This document shows positions 38,497 to 48,271 of a stretch of 64,000 nucleotides of DNA, piece after piece. The DNA lies in contig NZ_WNNK01000004.1 in the NCBI RefSeq assembly GCF_009724245.1, positions 248,001 through 312,000 on the forward strand, written 5' to 3'. Each line of letters begins with the position of its first letter. Position 1 is the stretch's first letter. The notes under the pieces are model-generated. The model was not told where the DNA came from, did not search any database, and saw nothing but the letters and a program-made list of their open reading frames with translations. A program made the position numbers and the translations under genes. The DNA comes from Pseudomonas spelaei (GTDB lineage Bacteria > Pseudomonadota > Gammaproteobacteria > Pseudomonadales > Pseudomonadaceae).

Positions 38497-40473
38497 ATGT
38501 CTCAACCTCGCGCCCGGATCGCCTCCCAACTGGGTCTTGCCTTAGCGGTCATACTGGCTGTCGTCATCAGCGGCAGTACCGTTTTTGCCTTGCGCTCGCT
38601 GGACTCCGCCAACCTCGACACCCGGGAAGAACACCTGGCGAGCGAGGCGCGGTTGTTGGCTGACCAACTCAATACCTTCCACAGCACCTTGCGCGAGAGT
38701 ACCCAGCGCTTGAGCGGGCTGTTTGAAAAGCGCTTCGGCGCCGGGCTGAGTGTGCGTCCTGACCAGCCAGTGACTGTCGCCGGTGTGCAAACTCCAGGCC
38801 TGTACCTGGGCACTGAAGTGCTCAATAACAATTTCGCTGAAGTCGACAACTTCAAGCAAATGTCCGGCGGCGTGGCGACGGTGTTCGTGCGCAGTGGCGA
38901 GGACTTTATCCGTGTCAGTACTTCGCTGACCAAGCAGGATGGCAGCCGCGCCATTGGCACGGTTCTGGACCACCAGCATCCGGCGTATCAGCGCTTGCTC
39001 GCCGGGCAGAGCTACGTGGGCCGGGCGGTCTTGTTCGAACGCTCCTACATGACCCAGTACAGCCCGGTGCGGGATGCCGGTGGCAAGGTGATTGCCGTGT
39101 TGTTTATCGGCTTCGACTACACCGATGCGCAGAATGCCCAGTTCGACAATCTCAAACGCTTCCGTATTGGCCAGACCGGCTCCCTGGCATTGCTGGATGA
39201 GCAGCAACACTGGCTGGTACCGCCAGCAGGTGTGCAAGCGCTGGATCAATCGGTTCCGGTTATGCTCGACTTGGCCAAGACGCCGGGTAAGGGGCGTTTC
39301 TGGAGTGACAAGGACGAAGACTTCTATAGCGTTTCGGTGCCCTTCGAAGGCGGTCCATGGTCGGTTGTGGCCAGCATGCCGAAGGCTGAAATCCGTGCCG
39401 TCACTTGGGCCGTGGGTATTCGCCTGGTGATCGGCAGTGTGCTGGCGATGTTGCTGGCGGTGGGCGCCGCCGTTTGGTTATTGCGCAGCAAGTTGCAGCC
39501 GTTGGGGGATCTGGTACGCCAGGCCGAAGCCTTGGGCGCCGGTGACTTGAGTGCACGCCTGAACGTGTCCAGCCATGACGAAATCGGTCAGTTGGCCCGC
39601 AGTTTCAACCAGATGGGCGAAGCGCTGTCGACCATGGTTTCGCACATTCGCAAGGCGGCCGAAGAGGTCAATAGCCGCGCCCAGGCGTTGTCGGGTTTAT
39701 CCGGCGGAGCGTATGAAGGCATGGAGCAACAATCCGGCGAGATCACCAGCATGGCCGGCGCGGTGGAGGAGTTCAGCGCCACCTCGTTGAATATCGCCGA
39801 CAACATGGGCAATACCGAACGCCTGGCCCAGGACAACGCCCAGCAAACCCGTATTGGGCGGACCTCGATGCAAGAGGCGTCGTCGTCCCTGGAGCACATC
39901 GCCACGGCGCTGAACAGCACGGCAGCGGTGATCAATACCTTGGGGCAGCGTTCCCAGGAAATTGGCGGGATTGTCGGCGTAATCACCTCGATTGCCGACC
40001 AGACCAACCTGTTGGCACTCAACGCTGCTATCGAGGCTGCCCGCGCGGGTGAGCAGGGTCGTGGCTTTGCGGTGGTGGCGGATGAAGTCCGTAATTTGGC
40101 ATCGCGTACCCGTCAGGCTACCGACGAAATTTCCGGGATGATCCAGAGCATCCAGCAGGAAACCGGCAATGCCATCAGTACCATGGAGCAGGGCAACGTG
40201 CTGATGCAGGAAGGCCTGTCACGCAACGCTGACGTGGCGTCGGCGCTGGCACGGATCGACGAACAAAGCCGCTCGGCCGGCCAGCAGTTTGCGGCAATTA
40301 CCACGGCGACTCAGGAACAAAGCAGCACGGCCACCTTGCTCAGCAGCAACCTGCAGAGCATTGCCCTGGCCAACAGCGAGCAGCGGGAAGTGGTGTCGAA
40401 CCTGGCCGTTACCGCCAAGGAGCTTGAGACCTTGGCGGCAGGCTTGCGCCAGGAAGTGGATCGGTTTCGCTGA
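38497..40473 (+). CDS. Methyl-accepting chemotaxis protein with Cache sensor domain
   Basis: A 658-residue chemoreceptor. TM1 is at about 10-32, a periplasmic Cache-type domain (Cache_3/Cache_2-like: [35 protein letters not shown]) runs from about 35 to 297, TM2 is at about 300-328, then HAMP (329-381) and the signalling hairpin with its tip at [20 protein letters not shown] then [16 protein letters not shown] near 488-530. No C-terminal CheR-binding pentapeptide. AGGAG lies before the ATG. Ligand is unknown; small organic acids are typical of this domain type. Confidence 0.93.
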   Translation: MSQPRARIASQLGLALAVILAVVISGSTVFALRSLDSANLDTREEHLASEARLLADQLNTFHSTLRESTQRLSGLFEKRFGAGLSVRPDQPVTVAGVQTPGLYLGTEVLNNNFAEVDNFKQMSGGVATVFVRSGEDFIRVSTSLTKQDGSRAIGTVLDHQHPAYQRLLAGQSYVGRAVLFERSYMTQYSPVRDAGGKVIAVLFIGFDYTDAQNAQFDNLKRFRIGQTGSLALLDEQQHWLVPPAGVQALDQSVPVMLDLAKTPGKGRFWSDKDEDFYSVSVPFEGGPWSVVASMPKAEIRAVTWAVGIRLVIGSVLAMLLAVGAAVWLLRSKLQPLGDLVRQAEALGAGDLSARLNVSSHDEIGQLARSFNQMGEALSTMVSHIRKAAEEVNSRAQALSGLSGGAYEGMEQQSGEITSMAGAVEEFSATSLNIADNMGNTERLAQDNAQQTRIGRTSMQEASSSLEHIATALNSTAAVINTLGQRSQEIGGIVGVITSIADQTNLLALNAAIEAARAGEQGRGFAVVADEVRNLASRTRQATDEISGMIQSIQQETGNAISTMEQGNVLMQEGLSRNADVASALARIDEQSRSAGQQFAAITTATQEQSSTATLLSSNLQSIALANSEQREVVSNLAVTAKELETLAAGLRQEVDRFR

Positions 40474-40550
40474 TGGGCCCCATCGCGGCATAAATACCTA
40501 CACACCTGACGCCATCGCCTGTAGATACCGTCTTGCCCGTCATCGGGCGG

Positions 40551-40599
40551 CGGTCCTGCGGCCCGCATCGCAGCCTCGTACCTCGGCAGCGGCTACAGA
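40551..40599. repeat. Second-family repeat, half copy
   Basis: Only the inner GGCGGTCCTGCG and the right arm CCGCATCGCAGCCTCGTACC then TCGGCAGCGGCTACA are present. The TAG stop codon of the minus-strand ABC membrane gene (40593-40595) lies inside the repeat end TGTAGCC. Confidence 0.7.
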
Positions 40600-41507
40600 G
40601 AGCCAAGCCCCGGATCCACTCGCTTGCCAATGTCCTTGAGGCGCGCCAGTTGATCGACCATCCCGGGCGCTTCGTCCATGCTGGTGACGAAGGTCCACAG
40701 GTAGGTCATCACCGCATACACGTGACCGGCCTTGACCGCTGGTGACAGCGCCAACTGGCTGATGGCAACCACAAACAACAGCGCCGCCAGCGTGCCAAGA
40801 AGCAGGTACGCCACGGCCTCGCGATCTGACAGCCAGATCCGCAGGCGTGACAGCACGTGGTAGTGGCGCCGCAAGGTCGGCGCGCCAACCTTTTCCACCA
40901 GGCCGATTTCTTTCTCCAGGCGATTATTCAGGCGCTCATGCAGCTCCTGATTGCGTTGGGCAAAACGTGGCAATAACGCGACACACAGCACCAGTGCAGC
41001 CAGGCACGCCAGGCCGACCCACGGCTCAATCACGATCAACATCACCGCCGCACCAACAATCGACACCAACGCCGTGGCGATGATTGGCACGTGCTTTTCA
41101 AAGAAATCGACAAACTCCCGCGCCAGCACCACCCGTGCCGCAGCCTTCGATGTGCTGTGGTTCTGCAGGCGTTGGTTGAGAATCACCGGCACCGCAAGGT
41201 CGGCATAGATCCGTGTGAAAGTGCGGGTGTCCAGCGCCCGTCGCGCGGCTCCGACCACCCAGAACGCCATGACCACGGCGGCGTAGAACAGCGCGCTGGT
41301 GGCGTCACCCCGGATAATTGAATCCACCGCGAACCCGGCAAACAGCGGGTAGGCCAGCAGCAGTGCGTTCTCCAGCGCCACCAGCGACAACGTGCAGAAC
41401 AGCTTGCCGGGGTAGGCTTTGGCAATCGCCTTGAGCGTCTGGCCGGCGGATTGTTGGCCGATTTTCTTGCTTTCTTCGATCAGGATTTGTGGTGTTGCGG
41501 ATGACAT
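40593..41507 (-). CDS. ABC transporter six-TM domain protein lacking an ATPase domain
   Basis: A 304-residue protein resembling the membrane half of an ABC exporter (ABC_membrane_3 type). Six hydrophobic helices are visible (about 35-75, 82-100, 150-195, 240-275), with the long cytoplasmic helix region NRLEKEIGLVEKVGAPTLRRHYHVLSRLRIWLSD. It stops after the last helix with no Walker A, signature or Walker B. No ATPase gene is adjacent. The ATG at 41507 is used. It is divergent from a TetR regulator with two palindromes between them. Role unknown. Confidence 0.85.
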   Translation of the reverse strand: MSSATPQILIEESKKIGQQSAGQTLKAIAKAYPGKLFCTLSLVALENALLLAYPLFAGFAVDSIIRGDATSALFYAAVVMAFWVVGAARRALDTRTFTRIYADLAVPVILNQRLQNHSTSKAAARVVLAREFVDFFEKHVPIIATALVSIVGAAVMLIVIEPWVGLACLAALVLCVALLPRFAQRNQELHERLNNRLEKEIGLVEKVGAPTLRRHYHVLSRLRIWLSDREAVAYLLLGTLAALLFVVAISQLALSPAVKAGHVYAVMTYLWTFVTSMDEAPGMVDQLARLKDIGKRVDPGLGSL

Positions 41508-41539
41508 GGGGTTCACCGAGGGCGTGATAGGCGCTAGTA

Positions 41540-41555
41540 TTGAGCGACTGCTCAA
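41540..41555. promoter_or_regulatory. TetR operator candidate 1
   Basis: TTGAGCGACTGCTCAA: a palindrome with 7-bp arms and a CT centre. It is the weaker of two copies, 33 bases upstream of the ABC membrane gene. Confidence 0.7.
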
Positions 41556-41561
41556 GTATCC

Positions 41562-41577
41562 TTGAGCGATCGCTCAA
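41562..41577. promoter_or_regulatory. TetR operator candidate 2
   Basis: TTGAGCGATCGCTCAA: a perfect 16-base palindrome, centred 22 bases (two helical turns) from copy 1 and 45 bases before the TetR start. Two in-phase sites suggest cooperative binding controlling both divergent genes. Confidence 0.75.
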
Positions 41578-41621
41578 AAAGCAAGTGCCGCTCATCTACC
41601 GGTGCCTGAAGGAAAAGCCTC

Positions 41622-42206
41622 ATGTCGCGTATCGACCGTAAAGACCAGATCATTGCCGCCGCCCTGGAGCTGTTTCGCAGCAAGGGTTTCGCCGATGTTT
41701 CCACCCGCGACCTGGCAGACCACGCCGGGCTGTCCCGCAGCCATGTCTATCACTACTTCAGCGACTGGAAAGAATTGCGCCGCGAAGCGTTTGTGCGGTT
41801 TGCCAATGAGCAATTGGATGAAGTGCGCGCGCCCTTGGCGGACGCGCCGCCCCTCGACGCGCTGCTGGGGTTTTTGCACGATTGTCTGCCTGGTGCCGCC
41901 GATGCCGGTTGGGCGTTGTGGCTGGATGCCTGGGACGAGGCGATGCACGACCCGGAATTGGCCCAGGCGTATCTGGAGATCAACGCCCAGTGGCAAGCCA
42001 TGCTCGCCGAGGTGATCGAGCGCGGTGTTGGTGCTGGGGTATTCCGTTGCGACTCGCCCACACGCGCTGCCCGTCAGCTCTTTGCCGTCACGATGGGGTA
42101 TGTCGATGACCTGTTGCTCAAACCGTCCGCTGAATCGGCAGAAGCGGTACTGGATGAGGTAATGGAGGTAGCAACGCTGCTTCTGGATTTGCCCAAGGAT
42201 CTTTAG
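41622..42206 (+). CDS. TetR family transcriptional regulator
   Basis: A 194-residue regulator. The helix-turn-helix is in MSRIDRKDQIIAAALELFRSKGFADVSTRDLADHAGLSRSHVYHYFSDWKEL-type N terminus (residues 1-52, pieces STRDLADHAGLSRSHVYHYF). The C-terminal domain (WALWLDAWDEAMHDPELAQAY) is of the BetI-like group. It is divergent from the ATPase-less ABC membrane gene and probably represses it and itself through the twin palindromes. Its stop overlaps that of the convergent comM. Confidence 0.92.
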   Translation: MSRIDRKDQIIAAALELFRSKGFADVSTRDLADHAGLSRSHVYHYFSDWKELRREAFVRFANEQLDEVRAPLADAPPLDALLGFLHDCLPGAADAGWALWLDAWDEAMHDPELAQAYLEINAQWQAMLAEVIERGVGAGVFRCDSPTRAARQLFAVTMGYVDDLLLKPSAESAEAVLDEVMEVATLLLDLPKDL

Positions 42207-43699
42207 CCGACTGCCGCTGGCCGGTACTGCAACGCTTCTGCCAAATGGTGGCGAGCGATGCCTTCTGTTTGCTCGAGGTCCGCCAGGGTGCGCGCCACCT
42301 TGAGCAACCGATGCGCTGCCCGCAGCGACAAGGTCAACCGCTCGCAGGCGGTCTCCAGCCAGCCTTCATCGACCTTCGACAACGTGCAGTGCTTGCGTAG
42401 CCCCGGCAGGTCGAGAAAGGCATTGGCGCAGCCCTGGCGCTGTTGCTGGCAATCTCTGGCCTGGGCGACGAGGACAGAAGCGCTGGCGGTGTCGTCGCCG
42501 GTTTGTGGGCCGGGGTTCAGAGCGGTGCTTTCCCGCGCAACGGTGACGTGCAGGTCAATCCGGTCCAGCAAGGGGCCCGAGAGTTTATTGCGATAGCGCT
42601 GGATCTGTTCCGGCGTGCAACGGCAGCGCCCGCTTGGCTCGCCCATGTAGCCGCAAGGGCAAGGATTCATTGCCGCTACCAGTTGAAAGCGCGCCGGGAA
42701 ACTTACTCGATCGCGGGCGCGGGAGATGACGATATGGCCCGACTCCAGCGGCTCGCGCAGTACCTCAAGCACCTTGCGATCAAACTCGGGCAGTTCGTCG
42801 AGAAACAATACGCCGTGATGGGCGAGGGTGATCTCTCCCGGCTGTGGTTTCGAGCCGCCACCCACCAACGCCGGTCCTGAGGCCGAATGGTGCGGCTGGC
42901 GAAATGGCCGGTGCGGCCAATGGCTCAACGGCGCCAGGCTGACCACCGACTGAATCGCTGCCACCTCCAGCGCTTCCTGCTCGCTCAAGGGCGGCAGCAA
43001 TCCCGGCAGACGGCTGGCCAGCAAGGTTTTCCCGGTGCCAGGCGGTCCGCTGAGCAGCAGGTTGTGGGCGCCTGCTGCCGCAATCAGCAGCGCTCGCTTG
43101 GCGGCCAGTTGGCCTTGCACTTCGCTCAGATCAGGGTAGGGCTTGTTCAGGTACATCAACCCACTGGAAACAAACGGCTCAATCGGCACCTGCCCGTTCA
43201 GGTGCGCCACCACTTGCAGCAGATGGTCCACCGCGATCACCTTCAGGCCTGACGCGAGGCACGCCTCCTCGGCATTGGCGCTGGGCACTATCAAGGTGCG
43301 CCCGGCCTTGCGTGCGGCCAACGCTGCGGGCAGCACGCCTTTTACCGCGCGTACTTCGCCGGACAGTGCCAGTTCGCCAAGGCATTCCACGTCATCGAGC
43401 ATCAGCGCCGGCACCTGCACACTGGCCGCGAGAATCCCCAAGGCAATCGCCAGATCAAAGCGCCCGCCGTCCTTGGGCAGGTCGGCGGGCGCGAGGTTGA
43501 GGGTGATACGGCGGGCGGGGTATTGCAGCGCAGAATTGAGAATGGCACTACGCACGCGGTCCTTGCTTTCCTTGACCGCTGTTTCCGGCAAACCCACCAA
43601 CGTCAGGGATGGCAAACCGTTGGCCATGTGCACCTCGACGGTGACGGCAGGCGCTTCAACGCCCACCTGGGCGCGGCTATGGACGATGGCGAGGGACAT
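42203..43699 (-). CDS. comM: ComM/YifB family Mg-chelatase-like AAA+ ATPase
   Basis: A 498-residue hexameric helicase of the ComM family, which promotes branch migration during natural transformation. N-terminal Lon-like domain: MSLAIVHSRAQVGVEAPAVTVEVHMANGLPSL. AAA+ core: Walker A LSGPPGTGKTLLASRLPGLLP near 222, Walker B VLFLDELPEF near 300, then the zinc-ribbon-like CPCGYMGEPSGRCRCTPEQ near 355. The ATG at 43699 is used; the 38 upstream codons are not conserved. Adjacent to ubiK as in other pseudomonads. Confidence 0.95.
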   Translation of the reverse strand: MSLAIVHSRAQVGVEAPAVTVEVHMANGLPSLTLVGLPETAVKESKDRVRSAILNSALQYPARRITLNLAPADLPKDGGRFDLAIALGILAASVQVPALMLDDVECLGELALSGEVRAVKGVLPAALAARKAGRTLIVPSANAEEACLASGLKVIAVDHLLQVVAHLNGQVPIEPFVSSGLMYLNKPYPDLSEVQGQLAAKRALLIAAAGAHNLLLSGPPGTGKTLLASRLPGLLPPLSEQEALEVAAIQSVVSLAPLSHWPHRPFRQPHHSASGPALVGGGSKPQPGEITLAHHGVLFLDELPEFDRKVLEVLREPLESGHIVISRARDRVSFPARFQLVAAMNPCPCGYMGEPSGRCRCTPEQIQRYRNKLSGPLLDRIDLHVTVARESTALNPGPQTGDDTASASVLVAQARDCQQQRQGCANAFLDLPGLRKHCTLSKVDEGWLETACERLTLSLRAAHRLLKVARTLADLEQTEGIARHHLAEALQYRPAAVG

Positions 43700-43812
43700 G
43701 CTCGTTCCTTGAATGAAGGGCCGCTTCCTGCGGTTGTTCAAGGGTAGTCGAGGCGGGGCGAAGCGCGACGGGGGAGATTTTGCAGAACGTATCAGAAGGG
43801 CGATGCAGAGCA

Positions 43813-43903
43813 AATGTGGGAGCTGGCTTGCCTGCGATAGCGGTTTACCCGTTAGCGATGTGCTGCCTGACCCGCCGCCATCGCAGGCAAGCCAGCTCCC
43901 ACA
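43813..43903. repeat. REPIN between comM and ubiK
   Basis: Inverted pair ATGTGGGAGCTGGCTTGCCT / AGGCAAGCCAGCTCCCACA with matching CTGCGATAGCGG and CCGCCATCGCAG inner ends. Confidence 0.92.
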
Positions 43904-43926
43904 GTTTGATTGAGTGATGCCATGGG

Positions 43927-44187
43927 TTATTCGGCGGTTGGGGTCAACCGCGCTTCCAGCTCCGCCACCTTGGCTTCAAGGCTCTCCAACCGCGCACGAG
44001 TGCGTGCAAGTACCACCATCTGGCTATCAAATTCTTCCCGGCTTACCAGGTCCAGTTTGCTGAAGCCACTTTGCAGCAGTGCCTTGAACTGGCTTTCGAT
44101 TTCATTGCGGGGCAGTGGGGTGTCGCCGCTGAACAGGCGGGAGGCGTGGCCACTCAGGGCGTCGAGGAGGTCTTTGGGCGCGAGCAT
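43927..44187 (-). CDS. ubiK: Ubiquinone biosynthesis accessory factor UbiK
   Basis: An 86-residue member of the YqiC/BMFP family. The N-terminal amphipathic helix MLAPKDLLDALSGHASRLF binds membranes or lipids, and the C-terminal coiled coil LARTRARLESLEAKVAELEARL drives trimerisation. It assists aerobic ubiquinone synthesis with UbiJ (family knowledge). Divergent from glnK. Confidence 0.93.
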   Translation of the reverse strand: MLAPKDLLDALSGHASRLFSGDTPLPRNEIESQFKALLQSGFSKLDLVSREEFDSQMVVLARTRARLESLEAKVAELEARLTPTAE

Positions 44188-44260
44188 GGGAAATATTCCG
44201 GAAAAACGGTTGGCCAGCAGTGTATCACGCAGCCTCTATAGTCTTTTCCAGGGCGGGCGA

Positions 44261-44277
44261 CGCACGCTTTTCGCGCA
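44261..44277. promoter_or_regulatory. Upstream NtrC-like site
   Basis: CGCACGCTTTTCGCGCA, a dyad GCAC-N7-GCGC close to the enteric NtrC site GCAC-N7-GTGC. Its centre is 33 bases (three helical turns) upstream of the second site. Confidence 0.55.
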
Positions 44278-44293
44278 TGAGGCCGGGCGTCGG

Positions 44294-44310
44294 CGCACTG
44301 TTTTCGTGCG
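44294..44310. promoter_or_regulatory. Downstream NtrC-like site
   Basis: CGCACTGTTTTCGTGCG contains an exact GCAC-N7-GTGC, very like E. coli NtrC sites. Its centre is at about -109 relative to the start predicted from the sigma54 promoter. Confidence 0.72.
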
Positions 44311-44372
44311 TATCGCTGCAGCTGTTGAGCCCCACAGGTGGGCATGAGTGGGCAAAGGATTGATTTCAGTGA

Positions 44373-44948
<576 letters not shown>

Positions 44949-44983
44949 GCCGCCAAACCCCCAACGCCCCAGGAGAAAACAAT

Positions 44984-46321
44984 ATGACTCTGCGCAAATT
45001 CGCAGGGCTAGGAGCCCTGTTGTCCATCGTAATGCCCAGCCTGGCTATGGCGGCAGACGAAGTGGCGGCTCCAGTCCTCAATTCCGGCGACACGGCGTGG
45101 ATGTTGACATCCACCGCGCTGGTGCTATTCATGACCATTCCGGGCCTGGCGCTGTTCTACGGCGGCATGGTTCGTTCGAAAAACATTCTTTCCGTGATGA
45201 TGCAGTGCTTCGCCATCACCGGCCTGATCACCATCTTGTGGTTCGTCTACGGCTACAGCATGGCGTTCGATACCACCGGTATGGAAGCAGGCGTCGTCAA
45301 CTTCAACTCGTTTGTCGGCGGCTTGTCCAAGCTGTTCCTCTCGGGTGTGACCCCGGCCAGCATCACCGGCCCGGCGGCGCTGTTCCCTGAAGCGGTGTTC
45401 GTCACCTTCCAGATGACTTTCGCCATCATCACTCCGGCGCTGATCGTCGGTGCCTTCGCCGAGCGGATGAAGTTCTCCGCGATGCTGATCTTCATGGCTG
45501 TCTGGTTCACCCTGGTCTACGCGCCGATTGCCCACATGGTGTGGGGCGGTCCGGGTTCGTTGCTGGGCGACTGGGGCGTGCTGGACTTTGCAGGCGGCAC
45601 CGTGGTGCACATCAACGCCGGTGTTGCCGGTTTGGTAGCGTGCATCGTGCTCGGCAAGCGTAAAGGCTTCCCGACCACGCCAATGGCGCCGCACAACCTT
45701 GGTTACACTTTGGTCGGTGCGGCCATGTTGTGGGTCGGCTGGTTCGGCTTCAACGCCGGCTCCGCTGCTGCGGCCAATGGCACCGCGGGCATGGCGATGC
45801 TGGTCACCCAGATTGCCACCGCTGCTGCGGCGTTGGGCTGGATGTTCGCCGAGTGGATCACCCACGGTAAGCCAAGTGCCTTGGGGATCGCCTCGGGTGT
45901 GGTCGCCGGCCTCGTGGCAATCACGCCAGCCGCTGGCACCGTCGGCCCGATGGGTGCTTTGGTGATCGGCTTGGTTGCCGGTGTGCTCTGCTTCTTCTGC
46001 GCCACCAGCCTCAAGCGCAAGCTGGGTTACGACGACTCCCTGGATGCCTTCGGCGTGCACGGTATCGGCGGCATCGTCGGCGCCATCCTCACCGGTGTGT
46101 TCGCAGCACCGGCCCTGGGCGGCTTTGGCACCGTGACTGACGTTGCGGCGCAGGTCTGGATCCAGGCCAAAGGTGTTGGCTTTACAGTGATCTACACCGC
46201 GATTGTGACCTTCGTCATCCTCAAGGTGCTGGACATGGTCATGGGTCTGCGTGTGACCGAAGAGGAAGAGGCTGTCGGCCTCGATCTGGCACAACACAAC
46301 GAGCGCGGCTACAACTTGTAA
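44984..46321 (+). CDS. amtB: Ammonium transporter AmtB
   Basis: A 445-residue trimeric ammonium channel. A signal peptide (MTLRKFAGLGALLSIVMPSLAMA) is followed by eleven helices. Family signatures: FYGGMVRSKNILSVMMQCF near 60, FAERMKFSAM, DFAGGTVVHINAGVAGLV with the first pore histidine, and LDAFGVHGIGGIVGAILTGVF with the second. GlnK blocks the channel when nitrogen is ample. A terminator follows. Confidence 0.97.
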   Translation: MTLRKFAGLGALLSIVMPSLAMAADEVAAPVLNSGDTAWMLTSTALVLFMTIPGLALFYGGMVRSKNILSVMMQCFAITGLITILWFVYGYSMAFDTTGMEAGVVNFNSFVGGLSKLFLSGVTPASITGPAALFPEAVFVTFQMTFAIITPALIVGAFAERMKFSAMLIFMAVWFTLVYAPIAHMVWGGPGSLLGDWGVLDFAGGTVVHINAGVAGLVACIVLGKRKGFPTTPMAPHNLGYTLVGAAMLWVGWFGFNAGSAAAANGTAGMAMLVTQIATAAAALGWMFAEWITHGKPSALGIASGVVAGLVAITPAAGTVGPMGALVIGLVAGVLCFFCATSLKRKLGYDDSLDAFGVHGIGGIVGAILTGVFAAPALGGFGTVTDVAAQVWIQAKGVGFTVIYTAIVTFVILKVLDMVMGLRVTEEEEAVGLDLAQHNERGYNL

Positions 46322-46327
46322 GTACGC

Positions 46328-46362
46328 GAAAAAAAGATGCCCGGCTTGCCGGGCATTTTTTT
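46328..46362 (+). terminator. Terminator of glnK-amtB
   Basis: Stem ATGCCCGG/CCGGGCAT with a CTTG loop (46337-46356), flanked by an A-run and a run of seven T. Confidence 0.93.
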
Positions 46363-46531
46363 GTCTGGCGTTTGTCTGCGGTTAAAGGTGTACGGGTTTT
46401 TCTCCTGACTTTGTGATGGGATCCACAAGGCACTTTTCAGTGTGCGAATGTCTTACAGCCATGTAGGCGTATTCGGCACTTTGTTTTTTCCCTGAGCGCG
46501 CTAGAATGCGCGCCGATGTGCGGAGAACTGT

Positions 46532-46957
46532 ATGTGGCAACAGACCCTGATTACCCTGCGGGCCAAGCCCCGGGGCTTTCATCTGGTGACGGACGAGTTG
46601 CTCGCCGGCTTGCCTGAGTTGAAGGCCTGTCGGGTGGGCCTGTTGCATTTGTGGCTGCAGCACACCTCGGCCTCGTTGACCATCAACGAGAATGCCGATC
46701 CGGCGGTTCGTCGTGACTTCGAACGTTTTTTCAATGCGCTGGTGCCGCAAGGCACGGCGGGATATGAACACAACGACGAAGGTCCCGATGATCTGCCGGC
46801 GCACTTCAAGGCCAGTCTCCTGGGCTGCCAGCTGAGTTTGCCGGTCAAGGCCGGCCGCTTGGCAATGGGGACCTGGCAAGGTGTTTATCTGGGCGAGCAC
46901 CGTGATCATGGCGGTGCTCGTAAAGTCCTCGCCACCTTGCACGGTGATGAGGCATAA
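46532..46957 (+). CDS. YjbQ family protein (UPF0047)
   Basis: A 141-residue single-domain protein. [23 protein letters not shown] near 44-66 and the C-terminal [20 protein letters not shown] are the UPF0047 blocks; the conserved histidines and aspartates suggest metal or phosphate binding. Some members have weak thiamine-phosphate synthase activity. Physiological role unknown. It lies between amtB and sutA as in P. aeruginosa. Confidence 0.88.
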   Translation: MWQQTLITLRAKPRGFHLVTDELLAGLPELKACRVGLLHLWLQHTSASLTINENADPAVRRDFERFFNALVPQGTAGYEHNDEGPDDLPAHFKASLLGCQLSLPVKAGRLAMGTWQGVYLGEHRDHGGARKVLATLHGDEA

Positions 46958-46999
46958 GCCACTGGTTATCCGGTGGATGTTGATTTTTTCTCAGCGGCC

Positions 47000-47028
47000 T
47001 TCGACAGACGGCGAAGCTGGGCTATAAC
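47000..47028 (+). promoter_or_regulatory. Candidate promoter of sutA
   Basis: TTCGAC, a 17-base spacer and TATAAC, 33 bases before the sutA start. The -35 is poor; the -10 and spacing are reasonable. Confidence 0.4.
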
Positions 47029-47060
47029 TAATCTGCTTTTCGCAAGTCATGAGGTAGAAC

Positions 47061-47387
47061 ATGAGCGACGATGATCTGGAAAACGACGACCTCGAAGTAG
47101 GCGACGAAGACGAAGCTGAAGAAGGTCTTGAGGCGGCTGCCGAAGACGTGGCTGACGACGACGGTGGCGATGATGCACCGGCCCCGGCTGCCAAGGGCAA
47201 GGCCAAGGCCGCTGTTTCGGTTGACGAACTGCCGAGCGTAGAAGCCAAGAACAAAGAGCGCGATGCGCTGGCCCGTGCGATGGAAGAATTCCTCGCTAAA
47301 GGCGGCAAAGTGCAGGAAGTCGAGGCCAACGTGGTGGCAGATCCACCGAAGAAGCCGGATAACAAGTACGGCAGCCGTCCTATCTAA
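47061..47387 (+). CDS. sutA: SutA, RNA polymerase-binding slow-growth transcription factor
   Basis: A 108-residue, very acidic protein. Residues 1-40 are nearly all D, E, A and G, then a central helix VEAKNKERDALARAMEEFLAKGGKVQEVE, and a short tail PPKKPDNKYGSRPI. This matches SutA of P. aeruginosa, which binds RNA polymerase and raises transcription of housekeeping genes during slow growth. Intrinsically disordered ends are evident. It is followed by a terminator. Confidence 0.9.
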   Translation: MSDDDLENDDLEVGDEDEAEEGLEAAAEDVADDDGGDDAPAPAAKGKAKAAVSVDELPSVEAKNKERDALARAMEEFLAKGGKVQEVEANVVADPPKKPDNKYGSRPI

Positions 47388-47406
47388 GGTCGGTTACTTG
47401 CTTGCT

Positions 47407-47437
47407 GAAAAAGCCCGCCGTCGCTGCGGGCTTTTTC
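47407..47437 (+). terminator. Terminator of sutA
   Basis: Perfect stem GAAAAAGCCCGC/GCGGGCTTTTTC with a 7-base loop. Confidence 0.9.
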
Positions 47438-47474
47438 ATGGGTGAAACAAAATGGCAGGGTTGTCGTTATTCCG

Positions 47475-47563
47475 CGTGGGAGCTGGCTTGCCTGCGATGG
47501 GGGTGTATCAGCTAGCGGTGTGCGGCCTGACCCACCGCCATCGCAGGCAAGCCAGCTCCCACA
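47475..47563. repeat. REPIN between sutA and yigB
   Basis: Inverted pair GTGGGAGCTGGCTTGCCTGC / GCAGGCAAGCCAGCTCCCAC; nearly the same sub-type as at 43813 and 56897. Confidence 0.92.
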
Positions 47564-47575
47564 AAGGGTTTGGTG

Positions 47576-48271
47576 TTATTCCCAGCGAGTAAGTAGGCCC
47601 GGCAACTCAGTCAGGCTGCGAATCTCCGCATCTGGCCGCTTATCCGCCTCCCAGACCTTGCCCGCCGGGTTGAACCATACTGCCCGAAGCCCCGCCTGCT
47701 GGGCTCCGGCGATGTCATCGCCTGGATGATCGCCAATGTGCACGGCCGCGCTGGCATCTACTCCGCCGCGCTGCAGCGCTTCCTGAAACAACCGTGCATC
47801 CGGCTTGGCGATGCCGATGTCTTCGGCGCGCAGGGCAAAGTGGAAATAGTCTGCCAGGCCTACGCGCTGCACGTCGGCATTGCCGTTGGTGATGACGCCC
47901 AGCAGGTAGCGGCGACGCAGCGCTTGCAGCATGGGTTCGGCTTCGGGAAAGATCGTGAGCTGGTGCCGGGCGTGGAGAAAGGCTTCGAAGCACACATCGG
48001 CCATTTCCGTGGCTTCTGGCTGTGGGTAGCCCGCCTCTTCAAAGGCGTGCATCAGCACTCGATGACGCAACACGCTGATGCGGTACTTGAGTTCGGGATG
48101 GCGTTGCAGCACTTGCTGACGAAGGCTGGCAAACTGCTCCAGCGGCAACTCACCCACCTGTGGCGCGTGGGTGGCCAGCCATTCGCGCATCGACGCTTCG
48201 GCATTGATGATGACAGGCACGTTATCCCAGAGCGTATCGTCCAGGTCGAAGGTGATCAGCTTGATACTCAT
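47576..48271 (-). CDS. HAD family phosphatase YigB-like
   Basis: A 231-residue haloacid dehalogenase-type hydrolase. Motif I is [11 protein letters not shown] with both aspartates, motif [11 protein letters not shown], motif III lysine in [10 protein letters not shown] and motif [15 protein letters not shown]. YigB of E. coli dephosphorylates a riboflavin intermediate, but HAD specificity cannot be read from sequence. Its start overlaps the end of xerC by 4 bases; last gene of the lptM-lysA-dapF-DUF484-xerC run. Confidence 0.88.
   Translation of the reverse strand: MSIKLITFDLDDTLWDNVPVIINAEASMREWLATHAPQVGELPLEQFASLRQQVLQRHPELKYRISVLRHRVLMHAFEEAGYPQPEATEMADVCFEAFLHARHQLTIFPEAEPMLQALRRRYLLGVITNGNADVQRVGLADYFHFALRAEDIGIAKPDARLFQEALQRGGVDASAAVHIGDHPGDDIAGAQQAGLRAVWFNPAGKVWEADKRPDAEIRSLTELPGLLTRWE

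Noticed and set aside
45125..46297. 390-codon open frame antisense to amtB
   Set aside because: Very rich in H, D, Q, G, with no family likeness; amtB is certain.
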